A stretch of 64,000 nt of DNA, taken from positions 35,380-99,379 of the forward strand of contig JACRBJ010000077.1 in NCBI GenBank assembly GCA_016234555.1, read 5' to 3'. Position numbers and translations under genes: made by a program. This DNA comes from Chloroflexota bacterium. Lineage in GTDB: Bacteria; Chloroflexota; Anaerolineae; Anaerolineales; Villigracilaceae. This document shows positions 41,947 to 50,600 of the stretch, piece after piece; position 1 is the first letter of the stretch; each line of letters opens with the position of its first letter. The notes under the pieces were generated by a model. The model was not told the origin of the DNA, searched no databases, and was given only the letters and a program-made list of their open reading frames with translations.

Positions 41947-43077
41947 TTATCCCACCATCTGTTTCGCAAGCATCGCCAGTTCCCTGTCTGTTCTTGAATT
42001 GGCAATTTCACGCAGGGCGGACAGGGCGCGTAGGTCTTTCAATTTTCCAAGCGCAAGAATGGATTGCTTGATTACTTCGCGGTCGGGATCGCGGAGCATT
42101 TCGATCAAGGCGGGGGTGATACGTGCATCTTGAATTTCGCCCAATGCGGTCACGGCATGTTCGCGTACTGCAGCTTCGGGGTGCCTCAATGCTTCGATGA
42201 GGATATCCACTGCGGGGGAACCGAATTTGGCGAGCGCTTCGGCGGCGACCCTGCCCACTTCCACGTGCAGGTCGTACAAGGTCATGCTCAACTCTTCGAT
42301 GGCGCGGAGATCACCCATCTCACCCAGCACAATCGCTGCATACCTGCGGACTGTGCCTTCGCGGTCGTGCAATGCTTCGATCAACGGCTCGACGGCAGCG
42401 GATCCCATGTTCTTAATGGCATTCAACAGGTCAGCGGCGGCTTGCTCCTGCTCGAACCACCACGAGGAATCGCGCAGGGCTTCCATCAGGAACGGCAGGG
42501 CGGCGGGATGCTTTGTCTCACCCAACGCCCGCGCCGCGGATTGGCGCACTTCGATCAGCGGGTCGTCCAGCAGCACGGCGGTGATTTCGTCGAAGGTGGT
42601 GGGGTCGTTGAATTTGGCAATGGCAACACACGCGGCTCTGCGGACTTCATCCTCCCGATCCTTGAGCAGGGGTAAAAGAAAGTTGATCACTTTTGGGTCG
42701 CCGATATTCGATAAAGCGAGAGCCGCGCGCGCTCGAACGGTAAAATATTCGCCCCTCACAGCATCCAGTAAGGCGGGAATGGCAGACTTGTCCCTGGTGA
42801 TGCTGAAGACTTCCGCGACCCGTCCGCGCACAAGGGGATGGGCTGTCGTCAGGGCTTTGACCAGCAGCGGGGTTGCGGAGGGGATTCGGGCGAGGACATG
42901 CTGGATGGTCAGAATCAGCTTTGGGTCCGGACTTTGGAGCGAATCAACCAAAGGCGGAACCGCATCCGCCCCCAGTTTTATCAACTCACGAGCGGCAACG
43001 TCCCGTCGAGTCGAGTCTACAAGTTGTGAAATCAACTTCTTCGCTTCGCCTTGTTTCGAGCCTGTTAGCCAGTCCAT
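41947..43077 (-). CDS. HEAT-repeat protein, 376 aa
   Basis: About ten HEAT/PBS-lyase-type repeats with the recurring pattern ALGE..D.RAIPAL.E.L.D....VR..A (for example ALGEIQDARITPALIEMLRD and FNDPTTFDEITAVLLDD). There is no signal peptide or membrane helix, so it is a cytoplasmic scaffold. Partner unknown. It is convergent with the MoaD-like gene (stops 2 nt apart) and divergent from the E1 alpha gene. Confidence 0.88.
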   Translation of the reverse strand: MDWLTGSKQGEAKKLISQLVDSTRRDVAARELIKLGADAVPPLVDSLQSPDPKLILTIQHVLARIPSATPLLVKALTTAHPLVRGRVAEVFSITRDKSAIPALLDAVRGEYFTVRARAALALSNIGDPKVINFLLPLLKDREDEVRRAACVAIAKFNDPTTFDEITAVLLDDPLIEVRQSAARALGETKHPAALPFLMEALRDSSWWFEQEQAAADLLNAIKNMGSAAVEPLIEALHDREGTVRRYAAIVLGEMGDLRAIEELSMTLYDLHVEVGRVAAEALAKFGSPAVDILIEALRHPEAAVREHAVTALGEIQDARITPALIEMLRDPDREVIKQSILALGKLKDLRALSALREIANSRTDRELAMLAKQMVG

Positions 43078-43189
43078 ATTTTTATTTTACACCTCAAAAG
43101 ATTACCCGTTTGGATTTGCATCAAATCAATTTTTATGATAAATTAGATAAATATTATATACAATAATCGTTTTTGGAGTGGTTAAAGAA
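43078..43189. promoter_or_regulatory. AT-rich divergent promoter region
   Basis: The gap between the HEAT gene and E1 alpha is strikingly AT-rich (for example TTTTATGATAAATTAG and ATAAATATTATATACAATAA) in a GC-rich neighbourhood. Promoters for both directions probably lie here, but I cannot pick a clear -35/-10 pair. Confidence 0.4.
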
Positions 43190-44146
43190 ATGAAGAAGGA
43201 AAAATTACTTGATTTGTACTACCAGATGGTACTCATCCGCCGCGTTGAAGAGCGCGGCGCAGAGTTGTATCAGGCGGGAAAAATTGGCGGTTTTATGCAC
43301 CTGTACATCGGGCAGGAAGCCGTTTCGACAGGGCTGATCGCGGCGCGCGAAGAGCGTGACCGCGTGATCACTGCCTACCGTGACCATGGCGTGGCGTTGA
43401 ATTGTGGCATATCCGCCAATGAAGTGATGGCGGAATTGCTTGGCAAGGCGACGGGCATGTCGAAGGGCAAGGGCGGTTCGATGCACATGGCGGACGTTTC
43501 CAAAAACATGTGGGGCGGACATGCCATCGTTGGCGGACATCTGCCCATTGCCTCGGGTTTTGCCATCGGTGATCAATATGCGGGTAATGACAACATCACC
43601 ATCTGCATGTTTGGTGATGGCGCGACCAATATCGGTTATTTTCACGAGGCATTAAATATTTCCAAGACATGGGGCTTGCGCGTGTTATGGGTTTGCGAAA
43701 ACAATCAATACGGCATGGGTACATCAGTGGATCGTGCGTCGGCTGTGACCGACATCCGCCAAAAAGCTGAAGGCTACGGCATGAAGAACGGTCAGGTGGA
43801 CGGGATGGATGTGACCAAGGTTTACGATGCCGCGAAAGAAGCGCTTGAGTTTGTTCGCAAGGAAAGCCAGCCGTATCTGCTTGAAATTGACACCTACCGT
43901 TTCCGCGGACATTCGATGGGCGACCCCGAACGTTACCGCAAAGCGGAAGAAGTAAAGAAATGGCAGGAAAACGACCCGATTGGCATTTTCAACAAGCAAT
44001 TGCTTGAAAAGAAAGTTGCCACCGCCAAAGTATTGGATGAGATCGAAACGCGCGTGGAAGAGGAAGTTGCGAAGGCGGTTGAATTCGCCGAGGCGAGTCC
44101 TGAGCCTGCGATGGAAGAGTTGTTTACTGACGTTTACGCGGACTAA
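43190..44146 (+). CDS. Pyruvate/acetoin dehydrogenase E1 component, alpha subunit
   Basis: 318 residues. The thiamine-diphosphate motif is GDGATNIGYFHEALN followed by WVCENNQYGMGT; the N-terminus LIRRVEERGAELYQAGKIGGFMH and the phosphorylation-loop-like DTYRFRGHSMGDPERYR are typical of PdhA/AcoA. It decarboxylates pyruvate or acetoin in the E1 alpha2-beta2 tetramer. I use the ATG at 43190; a GTG at 43178 is in frame but overlaps the GGAG. First gene of the E1 alpha, E1 beta, E2 operon. Confidence 0.92.
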   Translation: MKKEKLLDLYYQMVLIRRVEERGAELYQAGKIGGFMHLYIGQEAVSTGLIAAREERDRVITAYRDHGVALNCGISANEVMAELLGKATGMSKGKGGSMHMADVSKNMWGGHAIVGGHLPIASGFAIGDQYAGNDNITICMFGDGATNIGYFHEALNISKTWGLRVLWVCENNQYGMGTSVDRASAVTDIRQKAEGYGMKNGQVDGMDVTKVYDAAKEALEFVRKESQPYLLEIDTYRFRGHSMGDPERYRKAEEVKKWQENDPIGIFNKQLLEKKVATAKVLDEIETRVEEEVAKAVEFAEASPEPAMEELFTDVYAD

Positions 44147-44230
44147 AACCAGTTATCAGTTGACAGTGAACAGTGGACAGTAAAAATCACTGATTACTGA
44201 AAACTGGTTACTGACTACTGGAGTTACACA
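44147..44230. repeat. Degenerate CAGT-rich spacer between E1 genes
   Basis: The gap is built of short variants of CAGTTATCAGT, GACAGTGAACAGTGG and ACTGGTTACTGACTACTGG with partial inverted symmetry (CCAGTTATCAGT against ACTGACTACTGG). It resembles short CAGTTA-type intergenic repeats of other bacteria and probably does not encode anything. Confidence 0.45.
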
Positions 44231-45205
44231 ATGGCAAAAATCACAATGCGCGAGGCGATCTCGCAGGCACTTATGGAAGAAATGGACCGCGACCCTGCTG
44301 TATTCATCATGGGCGAAGAGGTCGGCGTTTGGGGCGGCACGTACGCCGTGACCAAAGGTTTTTACGATAAATATGGCGCGGCGCGCGTCAAAGATACGCC
44401 GATTGCTGAGAATGCAATTATTGGCGGTGCGATTGGCGCAGCAATGGTGGGGCAACGCCCGATTGCTGAACTGATGACCATCAACTTTGGCTTCTCGGCG
44501 ATGGATTACATCGTCAATCAGGCGCCCAAACTGCATTACATGTTTGGCGGACAGTTCAAAGTGCCGATGGTGATTCGCGCTGTCGGCGGCGGTGGGCGCC
44601 AACTCGGCGCAACACATTCGCAAACTCCCGATGCCATCTTCGCGCATTTTCCTGGCTTGAAGGTTGTATCGCCTGGAACGCCAGAAGATGCCAAAGGATT
44701 GCTCAAATCAGCCATTCGGTCGGATGATCCCGTTTTGTTCCTCGAACATGCAACCATGTATCAAGCCCGCGGCGAAGTACCTGAGGGCGAGTACACCATC
44801 CCGATTGGTAAATCCAAAGTGCAGCGCGCAGGTAAGGATGTCACCATTGTTACGTATTGCAAAGGTCTCGAACTTTCGATGAAAGCCGCCGAAGAACTCA
44901 GCAAGCAGGGTATCGAAGTTGAAGTTGTCGATCTCCGTACCCTGCGCCCGCTGGACATGGAACCCGTGCTGGAGTCGTTCAAGAAAACCAATCGCGCTGT
45001 GGTCGTCGAAGAAGGTTGGAAATCCTACGGCGTCGGCTCCGAGATCGTCAGCCGCATCTATGAAGAAGCCTTCGACTACGTGGACGCGCCCATCATCCGA
45101 GTGGCGCAAAAGGAAGTTCCGCTTCCGTATAACCGCACCCTCGAACAAGCCGCATTGCCGCAAGTGCCAGACATCGTCGCCGCGGCAAAGGAGGTATTGA
45201 AGTAA
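44231..45205 (+). CDS. Pyruvate/acetoin dehydrogenase E1 component, beta subunit
   Basis: 324 residues. PdhB/AcoB motifs: ITMREAISQALMEEMDRD, FIMGEEVGVWGGTYAVTKG, DTPIAENAIIGGAIGAAM, and the C-terminal transketolase domain with VEVVDLRTLRPLDMEPVLES and VVVEEGWKSYGVGSEI. It forms the E1 heterotetramer with the upstream alpha subunit. Its stop overlaps the E2 start by one nucleotide (TAATG), so E1 beta and E2 are translationally coupled. Confidence 0.94.
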   Translation: MAKITMREAISQALMEEMDRDPAVFIMGEEVGVWGGTYAVTKGFYDKYGAARVKDTPIAENAIIGGAIGAAMVGQRPIAELMTINFGFSAMDYIVNQAPKLHYMFGGQFKVPMVIRAVGGGGRQLGATHSQTPDAIFAHFPGLKVVSPGTPEDAKGLLKSAIRSDDPVLFLEHATMYQARGEVPEGEYTIPIGKSKVQRAGKDVTIVTYCKGLELSMKAAEELSKQGIEVEVVDLRTLRPLDMEPVLESFKKTNRAVVVEEGWKSYGVGSEIVSRIYEEAFDYVDAPIIRVAQKEVPLPYNRTLEQAALPQVPDIVAAAKEVLK

Positions 45206-46467
45206 TGGCTGAAACAATTTCCATGCCCAAACTCGGCTTCGACATGGCCGAGGGCTTGCTCGTCCGCTGGGTCAGGCAGGTTGGCGAGACCATCAACAAA
45301 GGCGATGTCCTCGCCGAAATCGAAACCGACAAAGCCACCGTCGAAGTGGAATCCTCCGCGAGCGGCGTGGTGCTGCAACTCATCGTTGATCAGGGCACAA
45401 TGGTTCCTGTCAATGCGCCGATTGCGATTGTGGGGGCGGCGGGCGAGAGAGTGGATGCCCCTGTATCGTCGAAGGTCGAAGGCGATGCCCTGAGCTTATC
45501 GAAGGGTCAAAAGTCGGACGTTGCGCCTCAGTCTGCGCCGACGGTTGATTCTGCTTCCCAGACAGTTGCCTTCGCTGATGGCGCTCCCGTCAAAGCCAGT
45601 CCCCTTGCAAAGAAGATTGCACGTGACAATAAGGTTGATTTATCCAACGTGAAAGGCACGGGACCAGGTGGACGGATTGTCCGCCGTGACATCGAAGCGG
45701 CGCTTGCAGGCGGACAAGCGACCACAGACAATAAACCACAGTCGATCGTCAATCGTCCATCGTCTACGGTCATTGTCTCCCTCGATGACAAGGTCGTCCC
45801 CACAACCAAACTCCGCCAGGCCATTGGTCGCCGACTGGTTGAGTCCAAGACAACCATCCCGCACTTCTATGTGACTCATGAATTCAAAATGGATGCGTTA
45901 ATGGACATACGCAAGCAGGTCAATGCGTATTTGCCTGAAAACGAAAAAGTGTCGGTGAATGACTTTATTCTCAAAGGCGTGGCATTGTCGTTGCGTCAAT
46001 TCCCGAATTTGAATGCAACCCTCAAGGGCGCCGAGATCGTCCAGTTTGGGCATGTCAACGTCGGTGTGGCGGTCACCGTCCCCGGCGGACTGATGACAGT
46101 CGTGGTCAAAGACGCCGACCAAAAGACATTGCGCCAGATCTCAGGCGAAGTCAAAGCCATGGCTGGTCGCGCCCGCGAAGGCACGGTCAAGCCTGAGGAT
46201 GTGGAAGGTTCCACCTTCTCCACGTCCAATTTGGGCATGTACGACGTCGAAGATTTCATCGCCATCATCAACCCGCCCGAAGCCGGGATTCTGGCTATCA
46301 GTTCCGCAAGAGAAATACCCGTTGTTGAGAATGGTCAAGTTAAAGCAGGCTGGAGAATGAAAGCCACCATCTCCGTTGATCACCGCGTTAGCGATGGAGC
46401 GGAGGCAGCGCAGTTTATGCAGGCGCTGGCAGGCTTCCTGGAAAACCCTGTCAGGATGTTGGTGTAA
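45205..46467 (+). CDS. Dihydrolipoamide acyltransferase E2
   Basis: 420 residues. A lipoyl domain (1-77; lipoyl lysine K43 in ETDKATVE) is followed by a linker, an E3-binding domain (about 132-166, ASPLAKKIARDN..GTGPGGRIVRRDI), a second linker and the catalytic acyltransferase domain (about 195-420) with active site DHRVSDG near the C-terminus. The first linker contains a CCCTGAGC...GAAGGG repeat read as ALSLSKG, and the second contains ATCGTC repeats read as SIVNRPSS, so both linkers were extended by repeat DNA. No E3 gene is nearby. Its 3' end recurs downstream at 47050, 47384 and 51431. Confidence 0.93.
   Translation: MAETISMPKLGFDMAEGLLVRWVRQVGETINKGDVLAEIETDKATVEVESSASGVVLQLIVDQGTMVPVNAPIAIVGAAGERVDAPVSSKVEGDALSLSKGQKSDVAPQSAPTVDSASQTVAFADGAPVKASPLAKKIARDNKVDLSNVKGTGPGGRIVRRDIEAALAGGQATTDNKPQSIVNRPSSTVIVSLDDKVVPTTKLRQAIGRRLVESKTTIPHFYVTHEFKMDALMDIRKQVNAYLPENEKVSVNDFILKGVALSLRQFPNLNATLKGAEIVQFGHVNVGVAVTVPGGLMTVVVKDADQKTLRQISGEVKAMAGRAREGTVKPEDVEGSTFSTSNLGMYDVEDFIAIINPPEAGILAISSAREIPVVENGQVKAGWRMKATISVDHRVSDGAEAAQFMQALAGFLENPVRMLV
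45464..45506 (+). repeat. Repeat-derived DNA in first E2 linker
   Basis: Two GTCGAAGG units are followed by CCCTGAGCTTATCGAAGGG (45488-45505), a member of the widespread CCTGAG..TCGAAGGG intergenic repeat type. A relative lies at 54484-54504. It is in frame with E2. Confidence 0.6.
45744..45764 (+). repeat. ATCGTC tandem repeat in second E2 linker
   Basis: Three units ATCGTC, AATCGTC and CATCGTC run in tandem within the coding frame. The same kind of word (CCATCGTCAAC) occurs in the intergenic gap near 3675-3690. Confidence 0.45.
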
Positions 46468-46503
46468 AAACAAAAACTCTTATTTGTAGAAAGGAAAATA
46501 AAA

Positions 46504-46929
46504 ATGGCAACTAGAAATGCAAATGCAATTTGGACTGGTTCTTTGAAAGAAGGCAAGGGAACCATGAAGTTCGGAACTTATGAAGGGGCGTATACGTGGT
46601 CGTCGCGTTTTGAGAATGGACAGGGGACCAATCCGGAAGAGTTGCTTGGCGCGGCACACGCAGGGTGTTACTCCATGGCGTTGAGTTCTGGCCTCGGCAA
46701 GAATGGCTTCACCCCCAAACAGATCAATACCCAGGCGCAGGTCACGCTCGAGGTGATAGATGGCAAAAGCCGCATTACCAGCATCCACCTGACGACCGAG
46801 GCGGTTGTGCCTGACGTCAGTGATGAGAAGTTTCAGGAAATTGCCGCGGCGACAAAGGAAGGTTGTCCCGTTTCCGTGGCACTGGCAAGCACACCAATCA
46901 CATTGACTGCCCGCCTGCTGGCTAAATAA
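46504..46929 (+). CDS. OsmC-family peroxiredoxin
   Basis: 141 residues. It is expected to reduce organic hydroperoxides with a pair of cysteines: C55 in AHAGCYSMAL and C121 in KEGCPVSVAL, both conserved in OsmC. AAAGGA precedes the ATG at 46504. It starts 37 nt after the E2 stop and may be co-transcribed with it. It is the first gene after E2 and the first cargo before the repeated E2 fragments begin. In OsmC/Ohr proteins the thiols may be recycled by lipoylated E2, which fits this context. Confidence 0.92.
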   Translation: MATRNANAIWTGSLKEGKGTMKFGTYEGAYTWSSRFENGQGTNPEELLGAAHAGCYSMALSSGLGKNGFTPKQINTQAQVTLEVIDGKSRITSIHLTTEAVVPDVSDEKFQEIAAATKEGCPVSVALASTPITLTARLLAK

Positions 46930-47049
46930 ACGAAGTAAGTCACACCCGAAGCCGGTCCAGCGCGAAGCGTGCAAACGCTCCCGAAAGAACACACCACACT
47001 GGCGTACGGCGCACACTTGCCCTGGCGGGCAGTGCCAGGGGACGATGTG

Positions 47050-47085
47050 GCAGGCTTCCTCGAAAACCCAGTCAGGATGTTGGTG
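47050..47085 (+). pseudogene. E2 3'-end remnant A (12 codons)
   Basis: These 36 nt match the last 12 sense codons of the E2 gene with two synonymous differences (AGFLENPVRMLV). The homology stops exactly before the stop codon and is replaced by GAA. Upstream lies a C/G-rich hairpin CCCTGGC-GCCAGGG at 47020-47040. Confidence 0.85.
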
Positions 47086-47150
47086 GAAACACTACAGACT
47101 TCGGAAGTCGTGTATGGCTTTCGAAGTCGTTTTTAACGAGCGGAAACGCC

Positions 47151-47382
47151 ATGAAGAATTTGTTGAAACTCGAAGAGTTATTTATGTTTGCCCTCACCAT
47201 CTTCCTTTTTTCAAAACTGGACTTTGCCTGGTGGTGGTACCCTTAGGATCGTTCTTGTCAACCAACACATGCAATTGACGGGATTGATCCTCTTTGGTCA
47301 TTCCAGCATGGATCGGATTTTAGACTATGGGCTGAAATATCCCGACTCGTTCCAGCATACGCATCTGGGAATGATAGAAAGG
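47151..47382 (+). pseudogene. Broken DUF4260 membrane protein gene
   Basis: An N-terminal piece (ATG 47151 to TAG 47246) reads MKNLLKLEELFMFALTIFLF..LDFAWWWYP, the start typical of DUF4260 proteins. In another frame just downstream (about 47265-47375) the DUF4260 end is visible as GHSSMDRILDYGLKYPDSF followed by QHTHLG. The middle of the protein is missing and the frame is shifted, so the gene is dead. DUF4260 proteins are small membrane proteins of unknown role. It lies between E2 remnants A and B. Confidence 0.7.
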
Positions 47383-47383
47383 T

Positions 47384-47490
47384 ATGAACGTCACCATCTC
47401 CATTGACCACCGCATCAGCGACGGAGCCGAAAGAGCGTCGGGACAGGTGTGGCGGGGTTCCTTGAAAATCCCGCCAGGATGTTGGTTTAG
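47384..47490 (+). pseudogene. E2 3'-end remnant B
   Basis: It reads MNVTISIDHRISDGAE, matching the E2 segment MKATISVDHRVSDGAE with the active-site HxxxDG intact. After a net 4-nt loss it continues in another frame as VAGFLENPARMLV and a TAG stop. It is 107 nt against 111 in E2. The differences are mainly synonymous or conservative. Confidence 0.85.
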
Positions 47491-47530
47491 GTCGGATTAT
47501 CAATCTCTTTACTGCAACAAATGTGTATCA

Positions 47531-47573
47531 AAACACAAGGCCCAGAGTAAACCGAACTCTGGGCCTTGTGTTT
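47531..47573. terminator. 18-bp-stem hairpin downstream of the TIR-WD40 gene
   Basis: A perfect inverted repeat 47531-47548 with 47556-47573 (arm AAACACAAGGCCCAGAGT). It is about 28 nt beyond the stop of the minus-strand gene at 47601. The outer arms give A/T-rich tails, so it can terminate in either direction. Confidence 0.75.
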
Positions 47574-47600
47574 ATGCCAAATCCTCACCTGCTCAAGAAA

Positions 47601-50600
47601 TTACTCGTTTTTCAATGCTTCCAGAGTCTGCTGATCAAAGGGATTTTGACCAATTTGCAGCGCCGCAATCCATTCTTCACGTTCTTCGGCATAGTCTGCA
47701 TGTCCATGATCTCTAAACCAGGAAATGGCTGATTTGAAATCCTTTATTGCTCCCTCAAAATCCCCCATTAGCGCCCGATTTAAACCACGGCTATCCGCGT
47801 ACCCACCATTATCGGGGCTGAGTTCCAGCGCTCTTTCGCAAGCATCCTTGACTTCCAAAGCATGCCCCGTAAGACTGCCTCGCCAGCAAGTGTTGTTCAA
47901 GACACTCGGAATATTTACATTTTCCATGAAATCGGGGAACATCACCCGAGCGTCAATAAATTTCAATACCATATCTTCATGTTCACGTCCCAAATTCAGT
48001 TCAGTGATGGCAACTGCAATTTTAGCCCTTACCCGCAAACTGGGAGAGACCCCGCCAAGGGTATTCGCATCGTGTTTGAGAGCAGTATTATATTTGTCCA
48101 GCGCCAGTTGTAAATTGTTTGCGCTAGCAGCCTCATCGCCTTGTTGAAGGAGACTCTCAGAAAATTTGCGCTCAGCTCTGGCGCGCAGGTCAGGCACTGA
48201 GTGTTTTAAGATAGGGAGAAGATTGATTGCATCCTGGTATGCAGCGATCGCCGCCTCGATTTTCCCCGAACTGGCAAGATGATCCCCTGACTTAAAGAAA
48301 TGATCGATTACTGAAGGATGAATGGGAATATCCGGGCAGATTTTCCGGTAAGGCTCTTCGGGAAAATATTGCAGCCATTCGCTGTAGGCGAGGTTGCGCC
48401 CGGCACGCTGACAGGTATGCTCTGCCCAGACGCGCGGTTGCATATCCCATAAGTAATTGACTATCACAGGCATGGTATCAAAATCTTCGTACGCAGAAGT
48501 AAACAATACACTTCCATCGGGGCTGAATAATGCGCGATTAACGGATTCAAGTAGCGAACCTATTGCTTGATGTTTTTCCATATCCCATAAGGTAGAATCT
48601 GATACCAATGTTTTGGCATCCGGGCTGAAGTCCAGCGTCCTCGTACTATCTCCAAAGGGTATGCCTATTTGCTTAGAAGAAGTTAAGTCCCACATCTTGA
48701 TACCTTCATCGCCTGCTGATGCCAGCGTTTTTCCATCCGGGCTAAACACAACGCTGCCAGTGGAACTTTCATTGGTCAATAAATATCCAACAACTTGACC
48801 GGTCGACAGGTTCCAAATACTGATTCTGGCGTTTCCTCTTTCCGCGGAAGCAAGCAGGCTTACTTCCTTGTTGAATGTTGCTTGTGAGGAAAAGCCATAC
48901 TCGCTGTGTGTTTCGATAGGCTTGCCAATGACTTGTTGTGTTCCAACATCCCAGGAAGTGATTATGCCATCCATGCTTACGGATGAAAGGGTTTTTCCGT
49001 CAGGGGCGAAGGATAATTTCCAGATATTACTCCCAAATACTTCACTAATAGGTTTGCCATTTTTTACATCCCATAAGACAATACCTCCTCTTCCACCATA
49101 ACTACTGAAATCGCCAACAGCCAGGATTTTGCCATTTGGTGCAAAGGCTATGCTGTATGGCATATAACCAAGGGAAAATTCTGATATTTGTTTGTGTGAA
49201 ACGACATCCCACACCTGGATTGTAGCGCCTACTGAGTAGGCAAGAACTTTGCCATCAGGGCTAAAAGCAACACTGTTTATTTCCCCAGTATCACTCGTTC
49301 CAATGATATGTCCGATGGATAGTGGCACTGCCTGGGGAGCGCCTTTTCCCTTTCCAAAACCGCTGAAAGCACCGGCTTCTCTCAGGATGGTTTCCACATG
49401 CCATATGGCAACAGCAGTATCATAACTGCCTAGTGCCAGATTCCATGTGGAGGTAAAAACGAAATTGGTCGGGCTGGAATGTCCACTGGGCAATTGTGCC
49501 AATAATTCTCTAGACCACCGATCCCACAGTATGACAGTCCCATCACTGCTCATAGACGCCAAAAACTGAAATCCTTCATTGAATGCAAGACTGTAAATTG
49601 CCCCTTCATGTCCAGTAAGACGTTCGCCAACAACTGGCTGCTGTAAAGTTAGATCCCACAAGTTGACATCCCCATTCTGATACCCAGCCGCCAGGGTCAT
49701 GCCATCTGCACTAAAAGCCACGCTTGTCACTTCATTTTGGGTGATATCGCCTATCATATTTGTTTCATTTTCTTCAAGGGACGCACCAATAGGCTGGTGC
49801 GTTTCGACATTCCACAAAATGACTGCATTGTATACTCTTCCAGATGCTAGAATTTTTCCATCGGGGCTAAATGCAAGGTTACATCCTCCCGAACCTTCCC
49901 AAGGACCACCCCCGCCACCCCCGCTGGATACTGAAGATGGTGTTGCATATGCAAATCCGTCAAAAGGCTCACCGATAAGTTTGCGGGTTGCCACATCCCA
50001 TAAAAAAATGAGACTGGCTTCACTGTCGGATGCCAGTGTCTTCCCGTCCGGGCTAAACACCACGCTTCGCACAGGATTGCCATATCCAATAAGGGGGGTG
50101 CCAAGTTGTTTATGTTTTTCCACATCCCAAAAAATGACCGTCTTATCGGCACTGCCCGAAGCCAGCGTCTTTCCGTCAGGACTGAAAGCAAGCGTAGTGA
50201 CTGAATCAGAATGCCCACGTAGAGGCTCTCCCAACTGTTGATGTGCCTCCATATCCCAGAGAACTATTGTTTTATCAACGCTTCCCGATGCAAGCATCTT
50301 CCCATCTGGACTTAGAGCAACGCTGGTTACATGACCACTATGCCCATTCAGATAGCCGGTCAAATATGGGCTGTTCTGTATGTTCTCAAGCAGAGTTCTT
50401 TTTGTTCGGCTATTCTCCAACAAATTCAAAGCTTCCACACTTAGTAAATAAGACAACGGGGTGTTTTCACCGCGCGTTGATATCGCTTGCGCGTCGAGTT
50501 CTCCCGCACGGGCAATGGTGGCGCGTTCTTCGGCAAGTTTCTCGTTGGCTTGGGCAGTTGCGGCATTATTAAATGCAAGCGTACTTGCCGCCTGTGCGGT

